DNA from: JAGVSR01 sp964589785 | GTDB taxonomy: Bacteria; Pseudomonadota; Alphaproteobacteria; Rhizobiales; Hyphomicrobiaceae | DNA length: 64,000 nt | Direction: 5' to 3' | Assembly: GCA_964589785.1 (NCBI GenBank) | Contig: CAZPUQ010000001.1 | Coordinates: forward strand, 124,001-188,000 | Shown: one piece after another, positions 9,506-18,508 of the stretch | Numbering within the stretch: the first letter of the stretch is position 1 | How the letters are laid out: each line of letters opens with the position of its first letter | Notes under the pieces: generated by a model | What the model was told of the DNA's origin: nothing | The model's input: only the letters and a program-made list of their open reading frames with translations | Database searches by the model: none | Position numbers and translations under genes: made by a program

Positions 9506-11419
9506 GTGACCAAGACGCCCCTTCTCGACACGATCAAGACCCCGGAAGATTTGCGCCGTCTGCCCGAGCGCGATCTCGGCCAGCTCGCCGACGAGCTGCG
9601 CGCGGAGACGATCGACGCGGTCTCCGTCACCGGCGGCCACCTCGGCGCCGGCCTCGGCGTCGTCGAGCTGACCGTTGCGCTGCACTGGGTGTTCGATACC
9701 CCGCGCGACCGGCTCGTGTGGGACGTCGGCCACCAGACCTATCCGCACAAGATCCTGACCGGCCGTCGCGACCGCATCCGCACGCTGCGCCAGGGCGGCG
9801 GGCTTGCCGGGTTCACGCGGCGCGCCGAAAGCGAGTACGACCCGTTCGGGGCCGGGCATTCCTCCACGTCGATCTCGGCGGCGCTCGGCATGGCCTGCGC
9901 CCGCGATCTGGAGGGACGCTCCAACAACGTCATCGCGGTCATCGGCGACGGCGCCATGAGCGCCGGTATGGCCTATGAGGCGATCAACAACGCCGGCGCG
10001 CGCGACGAGCGCCTGATCGTGATCCTCAACGACAACGACATGTCGATCGCCCCGCCCGTCGGCGCCATGTCGCACTACCTCGCGCGCACGACCTCCAGCG
10101 GCACCTATCTCTACTGGCGCGATGTGGCCAAGCAGCTCGCCAAGCGCCTGCCGAAGAGCTGGGAGCGGCGCGCGGCGCGGGTGGAGGAATATACGCGCCA
10201 CCTCTGGCAGGGCGGCATGTGGTTCGAGGAGCTGGGCTTCTACTACGTCGGTCCCATCGATGGCCACGACCTCAATGCGCTGCTGCCGGTGTTGAGGAAC
10301 GTGCGCGATGCCAAGCAGGGTCCGATCCTCGTCCACGTCGTGACGCGCAAGGGCAAGGGCTATGCGCCCGCGGAAGCGTCCGACGACAAGTATCACGGGG
10401 TCGCGAAGTTCAACGTCGTCACCGGCGCGCAGGTGAAGCCGAAGCCCAACGCGCCGACCTATACCCGCGTTTTCGCCGACAGCCTCGTCGCCGAGGGCCG
10501 CAAGGACAAGCGCATCGTCGGCGTCACCGCCGCGATGCCTGACGGCACGGGGCTCGATATCTTCGGCCGGGAGTTCCCCGACCGCATGTTCGACGTCGGC
10601 ATCGCCGAGCAGCACGCGGTGACGTTCGCGGCCGGTCTCGCTTGCGAGGGCTACCGGCCGTTCGCCGCGATCTATTCCACGTTCCTGCAGCGCGGCTACG
10701 ATCAGGTCGTGCACGATGTCGCGGTGCAGAATTTACCTGTGCGGTTCGCCATCGACCGCGCGGGGCTTGTCGGCGCGGACGGTCCCACGCACGCGGGCAG
10801 CTTCGATCTGGCCTACCTCGGCTGTCTGCCGAACTTCGTCATCATGGCGCCCGCCGACGAGGCCGAGCTCGTCCACATGGTCGCGACGAGCGCGACGATC
10901 GACGACCATCCCTCCGCCGTGCGCTATCCGCGCGGCGAGGGCACCGGGTGCGAGCTGCCTGCCGAGGGCCAGCCGCTCGAGATCGGCAAGGGGCGCATCG
11001 TGCGCGAGGGCTCGACGATCGCGATCCTCTCGCTCGGAACGCGGCTCGCGGAAGCTTTGAAGGCCGCTGATCAGCTTGCCGCCATGGGCCTCTCGACCAC
11101 GGTCGCGGACGCACGCTTCATGAAGCCGCTCGATACGGAGCTCGTCACGCGGCTGGCGCGCGCGCACGAGGTCCTGATCACCATCGAGGAGGGCTCGATC
11201 GGCGGCTTCGGCAGCCATGTCCTGCAGCATCTGGCGCTCACCGGGCAACTGGAGCGCGGGCTGAAGGTGCGCCCCATGGTGCTGCCCGACCGCTTCATCG
11301 AGCAGGACACACCCAGCAAGATGTACGCGGATGCGGGCCTCGACGCGGCCGGTATCGTCGCCAATGTGCTGGCAGCACTCGGCCGGGCCGACGCCGCGGG
11401 CGGCGCCTACCGCGCTTGA
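9506..11419 (+). CDS. dxs: 1-deoxy-D-xylulose-5-phosphate synthase
   Basis: Dxs condenses pyruvate and glyceraldehyde-3-phosphate, the first step of the MEP isoprenoid pathway; it feeds quinone, carotenoid and hopanoid synthesis. The thiamine diphosphate domain contains GDGAMSAGMAYEAINNAG near residue 147, ending in the Asn-rich metal loop VILNDNDMSIAP. The pyrimidine-binding domain has FDVGIAEQHAVTFAAGLA, with the conserved catalytic Glu. A C-terminal transketolase domain follows. I chose the GTG at 9506 because it gives a 637-residue protein beginning TKTPLLDTIKTPEDLR, matching the family; an ATG at 9461 would add 15 residues with no family support. Confidence 0.97.
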   Translation: MTKTPLLDTIKTPEDLRRLPERDLGQLADELRAETIDAVSVTGGHLGAGLGVVELTVALHWVFDTPRDRLVWDVGHQTYPHKILTGRRDRIRTLRQGGGLAGFTRRAESEYDPFGAGHSSTSISAALGMACARDLEGRSNNVIAVIGDGAMSAGMAYEAINNAGARDERLIVILNDNDMSIAPPVGAMSHYLARTTSSGTYLYWRDVAKQLAKRLPKSWERRAARVEEYTRHLWQGGMWFEELGFYYVGPIDGHDLNALLPVLRNVRDAKQGPILVHVVTRKGKGYAPAEASDDKYHGVAKFNVVTGAQVKPKPNAPTYTRVFADSLVAEGRKDKRIVGVTAAMPDGTGLDIFGREFPDRMFDVGIAEQHAVTFAAGLACEGYRPFAAIYSTFLQRGYDQVVHDVAVQNLPVRFAIDRAGLVGADGPTHAGSFDLAYLGCLPNFVIMAPADEAELVHMVATSATIDDHPSAVRYPRGEGTGCELPAEGQPLEIGKGRIVREGSTIAILSLGTRLAEALKAADQLAAMGLSTTVADARFMKPLDTELVTRLARAHEVLITIEEGSIGGFGSHVLQHLALTGQLERGLKVRPMVLPDRFIEQDTPSKMYADAGLDAAGIVANVLAALGRADAAGGAYRA

Positions 11420-11447
11420 CCCGTCACCAGCCGAAGGGAGACGGCCG

Positions 11448-11825
11448 ATGCCGGATTGGAACGACGCGATGGCCTTGCTGGGCCGCGCCCTGCTGGCCCT
11501 CATCTTCATCCTCGCGGGCATCGACAAGGTGAGCGGCTACGAGGCCACCGCGGCCTACATGGCGACCCATGGCGTGCCGGCGACCCTTCTGCCCCTTGCC
11601 ATTCTCCTCGAGATCGGCGGCGGCCTCGCGGTCCTGGCCGGCTTCTTCTCCCGTTACGCCGCGCTGGCACTTGCCGCGTTCTGCCTGCTGACCGCGGTCA
11701 TGTTCCATTCCAATTTCGCCGACAACGTGCAGATGACCCTGTTTCTCAAGAACCTTGCGCTCGCGGGCGGGTTCCTGATCCTCGCCGCCCGCGGGCCGGG
11801 CGGCTGGGCCTTAAACGCGAAATAG
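11448..11825 (+). CDS. DoxX family membrane protein
   Basis: A 125-residue integral membrane protein with four hydrophobic helices, ending ARGPGGWALNAK. The first helix and loop, GRALLALIFILAGIDKVSGY, fit the DoxX family, which includes terminal-oxidase-associated and redox-stress membrane proteins. The ATG at 11448 follows a clear AAGGGAG site, making this start firm; in-frame sequence upstream belongs to the dxs coding region. It is 28 bp after dxs on the same strand and probably co-transcribed. Function is unknown beyond the family. Confidence 0.88.
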   Translation: MPDWNDAMALLGRALLALIFILAGIDKVSGYEATAAYMATHGVPATLLPLAILLEIGGGLAVLAGFFSRYAALALAAFCLLTAVMFHSNFADNVQMTLFLKNLALAGGFLILAARGPGGWALNAK

Positions 11826-11916
11826 ACGATTGCCGGAGGCAAGACGCCCTGCCCGAGAAGGTCCTGCAGGACGTCCAGACTTGCTGCTCGTCAATCGGCG
11901 GTTTGCGCCGCCGCGG

Positions 11917-12342
11917 CTACTTCACCGTGATGGTGATCACGTCCGACTGCACGACCGGATCGTGCGGGATGTGGTTGTGGTCGCCGAGCACGAGCTGCAG
12001 CGTGTGCTTGCCGGGGGTCAGCTCGAGCTGAGCCTCCGTCTGCGCCTTGCCGAAATGCTTGTGGTTGTCGTCGGCCGGGATGGGCACCGAGACGTCCTCG
12101 AGCTGGGTGTCGATCAGAACGTGATGGTGGCCGCTGTGCGCCTGCTCGGTGCCGGCCGGCACGACGTCCATCCCCTCGATTCCGAATTTCACCGTGACCG
12201 GAGATGTGACCTCGGCCCCGTCCGCCGGCTCGACGATCATGACCTTGGCTCCGGGCGGCGATGGCGTGCGGGTGGGTCCCGTGTCACCGCATCCTGCAAG
12301 CGCAAGAACGGCGAGGGCGACGGCGGCGTGACGACATTTCAT
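11917..12342 (-). CDS. DUF4399 lipoprotein, His-rich
   Basis: A 141-residue predicted lipoprotein. The N-terminus MKCRHAAVALAVLALAGCGD carries a lipobox (LAGC), so it should be lipidated at that Cys and exported. The mature part matches DUF4399: VMIVEPADGAEVTSPVTVKF, then HSGHHHVLID, and GKHTLQLVLGDHNHIPH near the end. The several His residues suggest metal binding, but that is only inference. A GGAG site lies about 9 bases before the ATG. It is divergent from tlyA with 56 bp between starts. Confidence 0.9.
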   Translation of the reverse strand: MKCRHAAVALAVLALAGCGDTGPTRTPSPPGAKVMIVEPADGAEVTSPVTVKFGIEGMDVVPAGTEQAHSGHHHVLIDTQLEDVSVPIPADDNHKHFGKAQTEAQLELTPGKHTLQLVLGDHNHIPHDPVVQSDVITITVK

Positions 12343-12398
12343 CGGAGGCTCCGGTTGGCGGGGGTTGCTCGGCAGGCAAGATAGCGTACACCTCGCCC

Positions 12399-13139
12399 AT
12401 GAAAAAGCGTCTGGACGAGCTCCTCGTCGAGCACGGATTGGCTGCGACCCGGTCGCGGGCGCGCGACGCGATTCTGCGCGGATGGGTAAGGGTCGATGAC
12501 CGCGTGGTGACGAAAGCCGGCGCCGATGTCGATGCCCAGGCACGGCTTAGCGTCGCGGCGGAGGCCGGCACAGGCTACGTGTCCCGTGGCGCCTTGAAGC
12601 TCAAGGCCGCCCTCGACCACTTCGGCTTCGACCCCGACGGCCGGGTCGCGCTCGATGCGGGCGCGTCCACGGGCGGGTTCACGCAGATTCTGCTCGAGCG
12701 CGGCGCGGCCCGCGTCTATGCCGTCGATGTGGGGCACGGTCAGCTCCACGCGCGCGTCGCGGCCCGGCCCGAGGTCGTGGCGCTCGAAGACCAGGATATC
12801 CGCGCGCTCGATCGGACTCTCATCCCCGACGCCGTGACCGCCCTCGTCGCCGATGTGAGCTTCATTTCCCTCACCAAGGTTCTGCCTGGGGTCATGGCGC
12901 TTACGGCGCCCGGCTGCTGGCTCGTGGCGCTGGTCAAGCCGCAGTTCGAAGTGGGGCGGAGCGCCGTGGGCAAGGGCGGAATCGTGAGAGACGCCGCCGC
13001 GCGGGAAGCGGCCGTCTCGGCCGTCGCGACGCTGATCGCGGACACGCCCGGCTGGCAGGTCACGGGTGTTCTCGCTTCGCCCATCGCCGGCGGCTCGGGC
13101 AATATCGAATATCTCGTCGGAGCCCGGCGCGATGATTGA
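12399..13139 (+). CDS. tlyA: TlyA family rRNA 2'-O-methyltransferase
   Basis: A 246-residue protein with an N-terminal S4 RNA-binding domain (residues 1-60; KKRLDELLVEHGLAATRSRA) and an FtsJ-type methyltransferase domain. The SAM-binding motif is ALDAGASTGGFTQILLERGA near residue 86, and the later motifs ADVSFISL and LVKPQFEVGR are typical of TlyA. Family members methylate 16S or 23S rRNA riboses (which affects capreomycin sensitivity in mycobacteria); 'haemolysin' is an older name. The start gives an S4 domain with the normal terminus. Its stop overlaps the start of the TrmA-type gene by 8 bp, so the two are translationally coupled. Confidence 0.94.
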   Translation: MKKRLDELLVEHGLAATRSRARDAILRGWVRVDDRVVTKAGADVDAQARLSVAAEAGTGYVSRGALKLKAALDHFGFDPDGRVALDAGASTGGFTQILLERGAARVYAVDVGHGQLHARVAARPEVVALEDQDIRALDRTLIPDAVTALVADVSFISLTKVLPGVMALTAPGCWLVALVKPQFEVGRSAVGKGGIVRDAAAREAAVSAVATLIADTPGWQVTGVLASPIAGGSGNIEYLVGARRDD

Positions 13140-14358
13140 TGCGGCCGAGGTGACGATCGCGCGGCTCGGCGGCAAGGGCGACGGCATTGCGCGCCTTAAG
13201 GACGGCGAGTGCTTCGTGCCCGGCGCGCTTCCGGGCGAGCGCTGGTCGCTCTTGGCGGACGAGGAGCCGCGGCGCCTTTCCGACAGTCCCGATCGCGTCG
13301 CTCCGCCATGCCCGCACTTCGGGGCGTGCGGCGGCTGCATGGCCCAGCACATGAGTGAGCGGCTCTATCTCGACTGGAAGCACCAGATCGTGCGCGAGGC
13401 GTTCGCCCACCGCGGCATCGCGGCCGACGTGCGGCCGGTTCTGAAGATGCCGCTTCGCTCGCGCCGGCGTGCGTTCCTCGGCATCGAACGGCGCGGCAGC
13501 CGCGTGCTTGCCGGCTTCCGCGAGGAAGGCCAGCACGCGCTCGTGGACATCGCGCAGTGCCTTCTTCTCGATCCGGCGATCATGGCTGCGCTGCCGGCAC
13601 TGAAGGAGATGGCGAAGATCGCCATGCCTGAAGGAAAGAGCGGGCGGCTGGTCGTCACGAGTCTCGATCAGGGACTCGACGTCGCCTTCGACAATGGCCA
13701 CAAGCTCCTGCGGCCCGACGAGCGCGCCGCATTGGCCCGCCTGGCCGAGACCGCCCGCATCGCGCGTCTTGTCGTGGCTGGCGATCCGATCGTCGTGCGC
13801 GCCGAGCCGCGCCTTCGGCTCGGTGGCGTCGAGGTCGATGTTCCCCCGTCACTCTTTCTGCAGGCGGTCCCGGAGGCCGAGCGCGTGATGACCGAGCTCG
13901 TGCTCGCCGCGTTGCCGAAGAAGGTGAAGCGGGTCGCCGATCTCTTTGCCGGCCTCGGGACGTTCACGTTCCCGCTCGCGCGCGAGGTCCAGGTCGCCGC
14001 CTTCGACAGCGACCGCCGCGCCATTTCCGTGCTCGAGGCCGCGGTCCGCCGGGCGAGCGGCCTGAAGCCGGTCGAGGCGCGTGTGCGCGATCTCTTTCGC
14101 GAGCCGCTCTCGCCGAGGGAGCTCGATGGCTTCGACGCCGTCGTCGTCGATCCGCCGCGTGCGGGCGCGGCCGAGCAGACCGCGCGCATCGCGCGCTCGA
14201 AAGTCCCGGTCGTGATCGCCGTGTCGTGCGCGCCGGCGACGCTGGCGCGGGATGCGCGCGTCCTCATCGAGGCCGGGTTCGCGATGGGCCCCGTTCACCC
14301 CATCGACCAGTTCATCTACTCGCCGCACGTGGAGGTGGTGACCGTCTTCCGGCGCTAG
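13132..14358 (+). CDS. TrmA/RlmD-type class I RNA (uracil-5-)methyltransferase
   Basis: A 408-residue RNA methyltransferase. A short TRAM-like N-terminus (AEVTIARLGGKGDGIARL) is followed by the cysteine cluster CPHFGACGGCMAQH near residue 61, an iron-sulfur motif found in RlmC/RlmD-type enzymes. The SAM-binding part includes DLFAGLGTFTFPLA near residue 270. The catalytic region has DAVVVDPPRAGA and the nucleophile Cys in VSCAPATLARD near residue 366. It probably forms m5U in rRNA or tRNA; the exact target is not visible. It overlaps tlyA by 8 bp and converges on the sirtuin gene, with only 3 bp between stops. Confidence 0.9.
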   Translation: MIDAAEVTIARLGGKGDGIARLKDGECFVPGALPGERWSLLADEEPRRLSDSPDRVAPPCPHFGACGGCMAQHMSERLYLDWKHQIVREAFAHRGIAADVRPVLKMPLRSRRRAFLGIERRGSRVLAGFREEGQHALVDIAQCLLLDPAIMAALPALKEMAKIAMPEGKSGRLVVTSLDQGLDVAFDNGHKLLRPDERAALARLAETARIARLVVAGDPIVVRAEPRLRLGGVEVDVPPSLFLQAVPEAERVMTELVLAALPKKVKRVADLFAGLGTFTFPLAREVQVAAFDSDRRAISVLEAAVRRASGLKPVEARVRDLFREPLSPRELDGFDAVVVDPPRAGAAEQTARIARSKVPVVIAVSCAPATLARDARVLIEAGFAMGPVHPIDQFIYSPHVEVVTVFRR

Positions 14359-14361
14359 GCG

Positions 14362-15066
14362 TCAATCGTCGAGCAGCTTGCGCACATAGGCCGGCACGAC
14401 CTCGCTCGCCGGACCATGGATCGCCTCGATGAAATGACTGCGGCCCTCGGACGGCTCGAGGTTCAGCTCTACGGTATGGGCGCCAGTCTCGGCGGCAATT
14501 TCGACGAAGCCGGCGGCCGGGTAGACGTTGCCGCTCGTGCCGATGGAGATGAAGAGATCGGCGTCCTCCAGTTCCCGCAAAATGCGCTCCATGTGATAGG
14601 GCTCCTCGCCGAACCAGACGATGTCTGGGCGCAGCGTGCCCGTCGTGCGGCACCGGGGGCAGGCGGTCTGAAGGAACAGGTCCTCGGTCCAGGGCATCCG
14701 CGCGCCGCATCCGAGGCACCACGCCTTCAGCGCTTCGCCGTGCATGTGGATGGGGCTCTTCGATCCGGCCTGCTCGTGGAGCTGGTCCACGTTCTGCGTG
14801 ATGAGCGTGACCGGGCCCGAGTGCGCGCGCTCCAGATGGGCCAGCGCATAGTGGGCGGCGTTGGGCGAGACGGTCCGGTGCGCGCGCCGGCGCATGTTGT
14901 AGAACTCGTGCACGAGCTGCGGGTTCTTCTCGAAGCCTTCCGGTGTCGCCACGTCGCGGTAGTCGTATTTCGCCCAGATGCCGCCCTTGTCGCGGAAGGT
15001 CGGCACGCCGGACTCGGCCGAGATCCCGGCCCCGGTCAGGATCACGATGCGTTCGAACTCCGGCAT
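14362..15066 (-). CDS. cobB: NAD-dependent protein deacylase (class III sirtuin)
   Basis: A 234-residue sirtuin that removes acyl groups from lysine using NAD. The NAD-binding motif GAGISAESGVPTFRD lies at residues 12-26, TQNVDQLHEQAGS near residue 95 and the catalytic His in HMHGE. The zinc module is CLGC...CPRC, and GTSGNVYPAAGF contacts NAD. Residues Y56 and R59 within EFYNMRRR match the Tyr-Arg pair that binds negatively charged acyl groups in SIRT5 and E. coli CobB, so desuccinylase or demalonylase activity is likely in addition to deacetylation. It is the last gene of a minus-strand run after the PQQ-type gene. Confidence 0.93.
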   Translation of the reverse strand: MPEFERIVILTGAGISAESGVPTFRDKGGIWAKYDYRDVATPEGFEKNPQLVHEFYNMRRRAHRTVSPNAAHYALAHLERAHSGPVTLITQNVDQLHEQAGSKSPIHMHGEALKAWCLGCGARMPWTEDLFLQTACPRCRTTGTLRPDIVWFGEEPYHMERILRELEDADLFISIGTSGNVYPAAGFVEIAAETGAHTVELNLEPSEGRSHFIEAIHGPASEVVPAYVRKLLDD

Positions 15067-15165
15067 TCCCCCGTGCCTCCGATTGCTGTCGCCGGCGGCA
15101 CGCTACGACACTCCGGCGGCGTCTGGCGAGAGTCCTGTGCCGGCCGGGAAGGCTTCACTCGCGCG

Positions 15166-16968
15166 TCAGTCGGGCAGCGCGAACACGACCACGGCGCCGC
15201 CCTGCCGGAAGCCCCAGATCTGGCTGCCGCCGGCAGCGACCGCGACGTACTGGCGGCCCTCGACCGCGTAGGTGATGGGCGGCGCGTTCACGCCCGCGCC
15301 GCAGTTGAACTGCCACAGCCGCGCGCCCGTCCGGGAGTCGAAGGCGGAGAAGTTGCCATTGCCCTCACCCGTGAAGACCAGCCCGCCCGCCGTCGCCAGC
15401 GTTCCGCCGACGAGGGGCTCGGGGGTCTTCTGCTGCCAGCGGATGGCACCCGTCCTGAGGTCGATCGCGCTCAGAGTTCCCCACGTCGGTCCCTTGGCGG
15501 GCTCGAACGTATAGTAGGTCACGGCGGGCTTGCCGTCGGCGGCGGGCAGCTCGGCCGTGTGATAGCGGGTCGGAATGTGCATGGCCGCGACGTAAGCAAG
15601 GCCGCTCGCGCGATCGACGGCGGCGGGCGACCAATTCGATCCGCCGGCGACACCCGGCGCGATGACGACGCCGTCGCGCGTGGGCGCCTGGAACATGTTC
15701 TCCTGCGGCACGAACGCCTCGGACTTCAGCAGCAGCGTGCCGTCGCGCCGGTCGTGGACGAAGTACCAGCCGAGCTTGGACGCCTGTCCCACGGCGGGGA
15801 TCTTCTTGCCGTCCTTCTCGACGTCGAACAGCACCGGCGGGCTCGCCACGTCATAGCCCCACATGTCGTGCGGCACCTGCTGATAGTGCCAGCGGTACCG
15901 GCCCGTCTTCAGGTCGAGCGCGACGAGCGAGGTCGTGTAGAGGTTGTCGCCTGGGCGGCTTTCGCCGGCCGACTGCGGCGAGGGATTGCCGACGCCGAAA
16001 TAGAGGAGACCCAGGTCGAGATCGACGCTCGGGGAATGCCACACGGAGCCGCCACCGTGTTTCCACGCGTCGCGGTGGCGGGCGAAGGCGGCCTTCTCGG
16101 CGGCGACGTCGCGCGGCAGGCGGACGCCGTAGGCCGTGGTCTCGGTGAAAGCGCCTTCCCAGCCCTCCTGCGTCGTGTCGAACTGCCAGATGCGCGCGCC
16201 GGTCTCGGCGTCGAAGGCCGCGATGAAGCCGGGACGGCCGAAGCGGCCCGCCACGCCGACCACAGTGCCGAGCGGCGCGCCGGGTCGGTCGCTGTCGAGA
16301 TGCAGGCCGTAGCCGACGCCGGTGATACCCGCGATCACCTTGCCGTCGACCACCAGCGGGGCGGCGACCGCGCCGACGCCCGTCGATCCCGTCACCTTGC
16401 CCTTGAGCGCGGGATCGCTTGCATCGAGTGCCGACTTGCTTTCGGTGGCGTCCGTGCCGGTCTCGGCGAGCTGGATATCCCAGACGGGCTTCCCGGTCGC
16501 CTGATCGAGCGCCACGAGCCGCGCATCGACCGTTGCGATGTAGACCTTGCCGTAGCCGAGCGCCACGCCGCGGTTGGCCGGTCCGCAGCAGAGCTTCTTC
16601 GCCTTGCTCGCATGCTCGTAGCGCCACAGCTCCTTGCCCGTCCGCGCGTCAATCGCCATGACGTGCGAGGAGGGCGCAGACAGATACATGACGCCGTCGG
16701 CGACGAGCGGCGTCGTCTGGAAGGTGGCCGCCGTCCCGGTTTGGTAGAGGAAGGCGGGCCTGAGGCGCGCCACGTTCTTCGGCGTGATCTCGGCCAGCGG
16801 CGAGAACCGCGTCGCGGCGAGGTCGCGGCCGTGCGTCAGCCAGTTCGCCATCTCACTGCCCGCCGCGCGCAGCCGTGCCTCGTCGATGGTCGCTGCGCAC
16901 GCAGGAGCGGCGAGAGCCGCCAGTGCCACGAGAAGGAGCGAGGATCGCAGCAACGCTCGGGTGGGCAT
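15166..16968 (-). CDS. PQQ-type eight-bladed propeller protein with atypical active site
   Basis: A 600-residue periplasmic protein; a signal peptide ends near residue 25 (APACA). It is related to methanol/ethanol quinoprotein dehydrogenases. The vicinal cysteines of the family are at 127-128 (KLCCGPANRG), with the arginine of the following NRG kept. The PQQ-stacking Trp is likely W310 (GGGSVW), and the metal-ligand Asn is N328 (GVGNPSP). Aligned to methanol dehydrogenase, the Ca-ligand Glu177 position is G219 (in AGITGVGYG). The catalytic Asp303 position is G371 (in PHDMWGYDV), while position 305, which binds lanthanide in XoxF, is D373. There is no cytochrome c domain. No pqq, mxaG or cytochrome genes are nearby, so a standard dehydrogenase role is doubtful. 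It lies 30 bp downstream of aroC. Confidence 0.85.
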   Translation of the reverse strand: MPTRALLRSSLLLVALAALAAPACAATIDEARLRAAGSEMANWLTHGRDLAATRFSPLAEITPKNVARLRPAFLYQTGTAATFQTTPLVADGVMYLSAPSSHVMAIDARTGKELWRYEHASKAKKLCCGPANRGVALGYGKVYIATVDARLVALDQATGKPVWDIQLAETGTDATESKSALDASDPALKGKVTGSTGVGAVAAPLVVDGKVIAGITGVGYGLHLDSDRPGAPLGTVVGVAGRFGRPGFIAAFDAETGARIWQFDTTQEGWEGAFTETTAYGVRLPRDVAAEKAAFARHRDAWKHGGGSVWHSPSVDLDLGLLYFGVGNPSPQSAGESRPGDNLYTTSLVALDLKTGRYRWHYQQVPHDMWGYDVASPPVLFDVEKDGKKIPAVGQASKLGWYFVHDRRDGTLLLKSEAFVPQENMFQAPTRDGVVIAPGVAGGSNWSPAAVDRASGLAYVAAMHIPTRYHTAELPAADGKPAVTYYTFEPAKGPTWGTLSAIDLRTGAIRWQQKTPEPLVGGTLATAGGLVFTGEGNGNFSAFDSRTGARLWQFNCGAGVNAPPITYAVEGRQYVAVAAGGSQIWGFRQGGAVVVFALPD

Positions 16969-16998
16969 GGACGGTCTCCGTTGGCGGCGTGAGCGCTC

Positions 16999-18105
16999 TC
17001 AGCCGCCGCACTGGCCGCGGTGGCGCAGCATGTGGTCGGCGAGCACGCAGGCGAGCATCGCCTCGCCGACGGGCACCGCGCGGATGCCGACGCAGGGGTC
17101 GTGGCGTCCCTTGGTCGCGATTTCCGTTGCCTCGCCCGAGACGGTGACGGTCTTGCGCGGCGTCAGGATCGACGACGTCGGTTTCACGGCGAAGCGGCAC
17201 ACGATCGCCTGTCCGCTCGAGATGCCGCCCAGGATGCCGCCGGCGTTGTTGGACGAGAACCCCGGTCCGTGATGGCTGCCGTGCGGGATGGCGTTCGGGC
17301 GCATCTCGTCGGCGTTCTCTTCTCCCGTCAGCTCCGCAGCCGCCATGCCCGCGCCGATCTCGACGCCTTTGACGGCGTTGATCGACATCATGGTCGAAGC
17401 AATGTCCTGGTCGAGCTTGCCGTAAATCGGCGCCCCCCAGCCGGCCGGAACGCCCTCCGCGACGACCTCGACGACGGCGCCGATTGACGATCCCGCCTTG
17501 CGGATTCCGTCGAGGTAGCTCTCCCATTCCTTCGCCATGACGGCGTCGGGACAGAAGAAGGGATTGTTGTCCACGTCGTCCCAGCTCCAGCGCGCGCGGT
17601 CGATCTTGAGCTTGCCCATCTGCACGAGCGCGCCGCGCACGGTGATGCCGCCGCCGAGCACCTGGCGCGCGATGGCGCCGGCCGCGACGCGCATCGCGGT
17701 CTCCCGCGCGGACGAGCGTCCGCCGCCGCGATAATCGCGGATGCCGTACTTCGCCTGGTAGGTGTAGTCCGCGTGGCCGGGGCGGAACTTGTCGGCGATG
17801 TCGCCATAGTCCTTCGAGCGCTGATCGACGTTGCGGATGACGAGCGAGATCGGCGCGCCGGTCGAGACCTGCCGGCCCTCGGCGTCGGGGAAGACGCCGG
17901 AGAGGATCTCCACCGCGTCGGGCTCGTGGCGCTGGGTGACGAAGCGGGACTGGCCGGGGCGCCGCTTGTCGAGAAAGACCTGGATCGCGTCGGCCGTAAT
18001 CGGCACGCCCGGCGGGCAGCCGTCGACCACGCAACCGATGGCGGGACCGTGGCTTTCCCCCCAGGTGGTGACGCGGAAGAGATGACCGAAGGTGTTGTGT
18101 GACAT
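16999..18105 (-). CDS. aroC: Chorismate synthase
   Basis: AroC converts EPSP to chorismate, the last step of the shikimate pathway, using reduced FMN. The 368-residue protein begins MSHNTFGHLFRVTTWGESHG, the usual N-terminus with its catalytic His, which fixes the start at 18105 over an upstream in-frame GTG. Further family motifs are RRPGQSRFVTQRHEPD near residue 39, RSSARETAMRVAAGAIAR near residue 126, and GGISSGQAIVCRFAVKPTSS near residue 288. The length is normal. The PQQ-type gene follows after 30 bp on the same strand; there is no obvious functional link between them. Confidence 0.97.
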   Translation of the reverse strand: MSHNTFGHLFRVTTWGESHGPAIGCVVDGCPPGVPITADAIQVFLDKRRPGQSRFVTQRHEPDAVEILSGVFPDAEGRQVSTGAPISLVIRNVDQRSKDYGDIADKFRPGHADYTYQAKYGIRDYRGGGRSSARETAMRVAAGAIARQVLGGGITVRGALVQMGKLKIDRARWSWDDVDNNPFFCPDAVMAKEWESYLDGIRKAGSSIGAVVEVVAEGVPAGWGAPIYGKLDQDIASTMMSINAVKGVEIGAGMAAAELTGEENADEMRPNAIPHGSHHGPGFSSNNAGGILGGISSGQAIVCRFAVKPTSSILTPRKTVTVSGEATEIATKGRHDPCVGIRAVPVGEAMLACVLADHMLRHRGQCGG

Positions 18106-18508
18106 GAAAGCCGCTGAGCCTGAACGGTTGGCCAAGGCGCAAGCCGTTTCAAAGGCGTGGCGGATGCAACCTTTGGTCGTTCGCGCGTCGTGGGCACCGT
18201 CTTACGGGCCGCCGCGCCGCCCCGCAAGCCGCCTTGCCGACGGGCTTCGCGTGACAGGATTCGGCGACGCAGATAGACCGGACGACAGTGCCGCGTGTCC
18301 TGCACCTCCAGAAAAGGAGGGGACATGAGGTGCGGGAGGGATGGCGCGCGCCCTGCGCAGCCATTCGCGTCAACGGTATTTCGTCTGTGTTTTCAGCCGG
18401 TTCCCGATGGTCTGAGCAACCGCCCGAGCCGGCCAACTGCAAGCAACGGAAAGAGCCGGAGCGGCCGCTGCTCCGGCTCTTTCTTCATCTTGCCCTCCGC
18501 GCCGGCCC
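18106..18508. other. Gene-free stretch between aroC and the quinone oxidoreductase
   Basis: About 400 bp with no convincing coding sequence. It must hold the aroC promoter (minus strand). The only clear element is the strong inverted repeat at 18449-18483 described separately. Short open frames here lack ribosome binding sites and family similarity. Confidence 0.6.
18449..18483 (-). terminator. Intrinsic terminator of the quinone oxidoreductase gene
   Basis: Perfect 14-bp inverted repeat: arms GAAAGAGCCGGAGC (18449-18462) and GCTCCGGCTCTTTC (18470-18483) with a 7-base loop. It lies 26 bp beyond the stop of the minus-strand gene ending at 18509. The U tract in the minus direction is short (the TTTC of the arm), so termination efficiency is uncertain, but the position fits. 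Confidence 0.75.

Noticed and set aside
14416..16992. Long plus-strand open frame opposite the sirtuin and PQQ-type gene
   Set aside because: The minus-strand genes have signal peptide and family motifs; the plus-strand frame has none.
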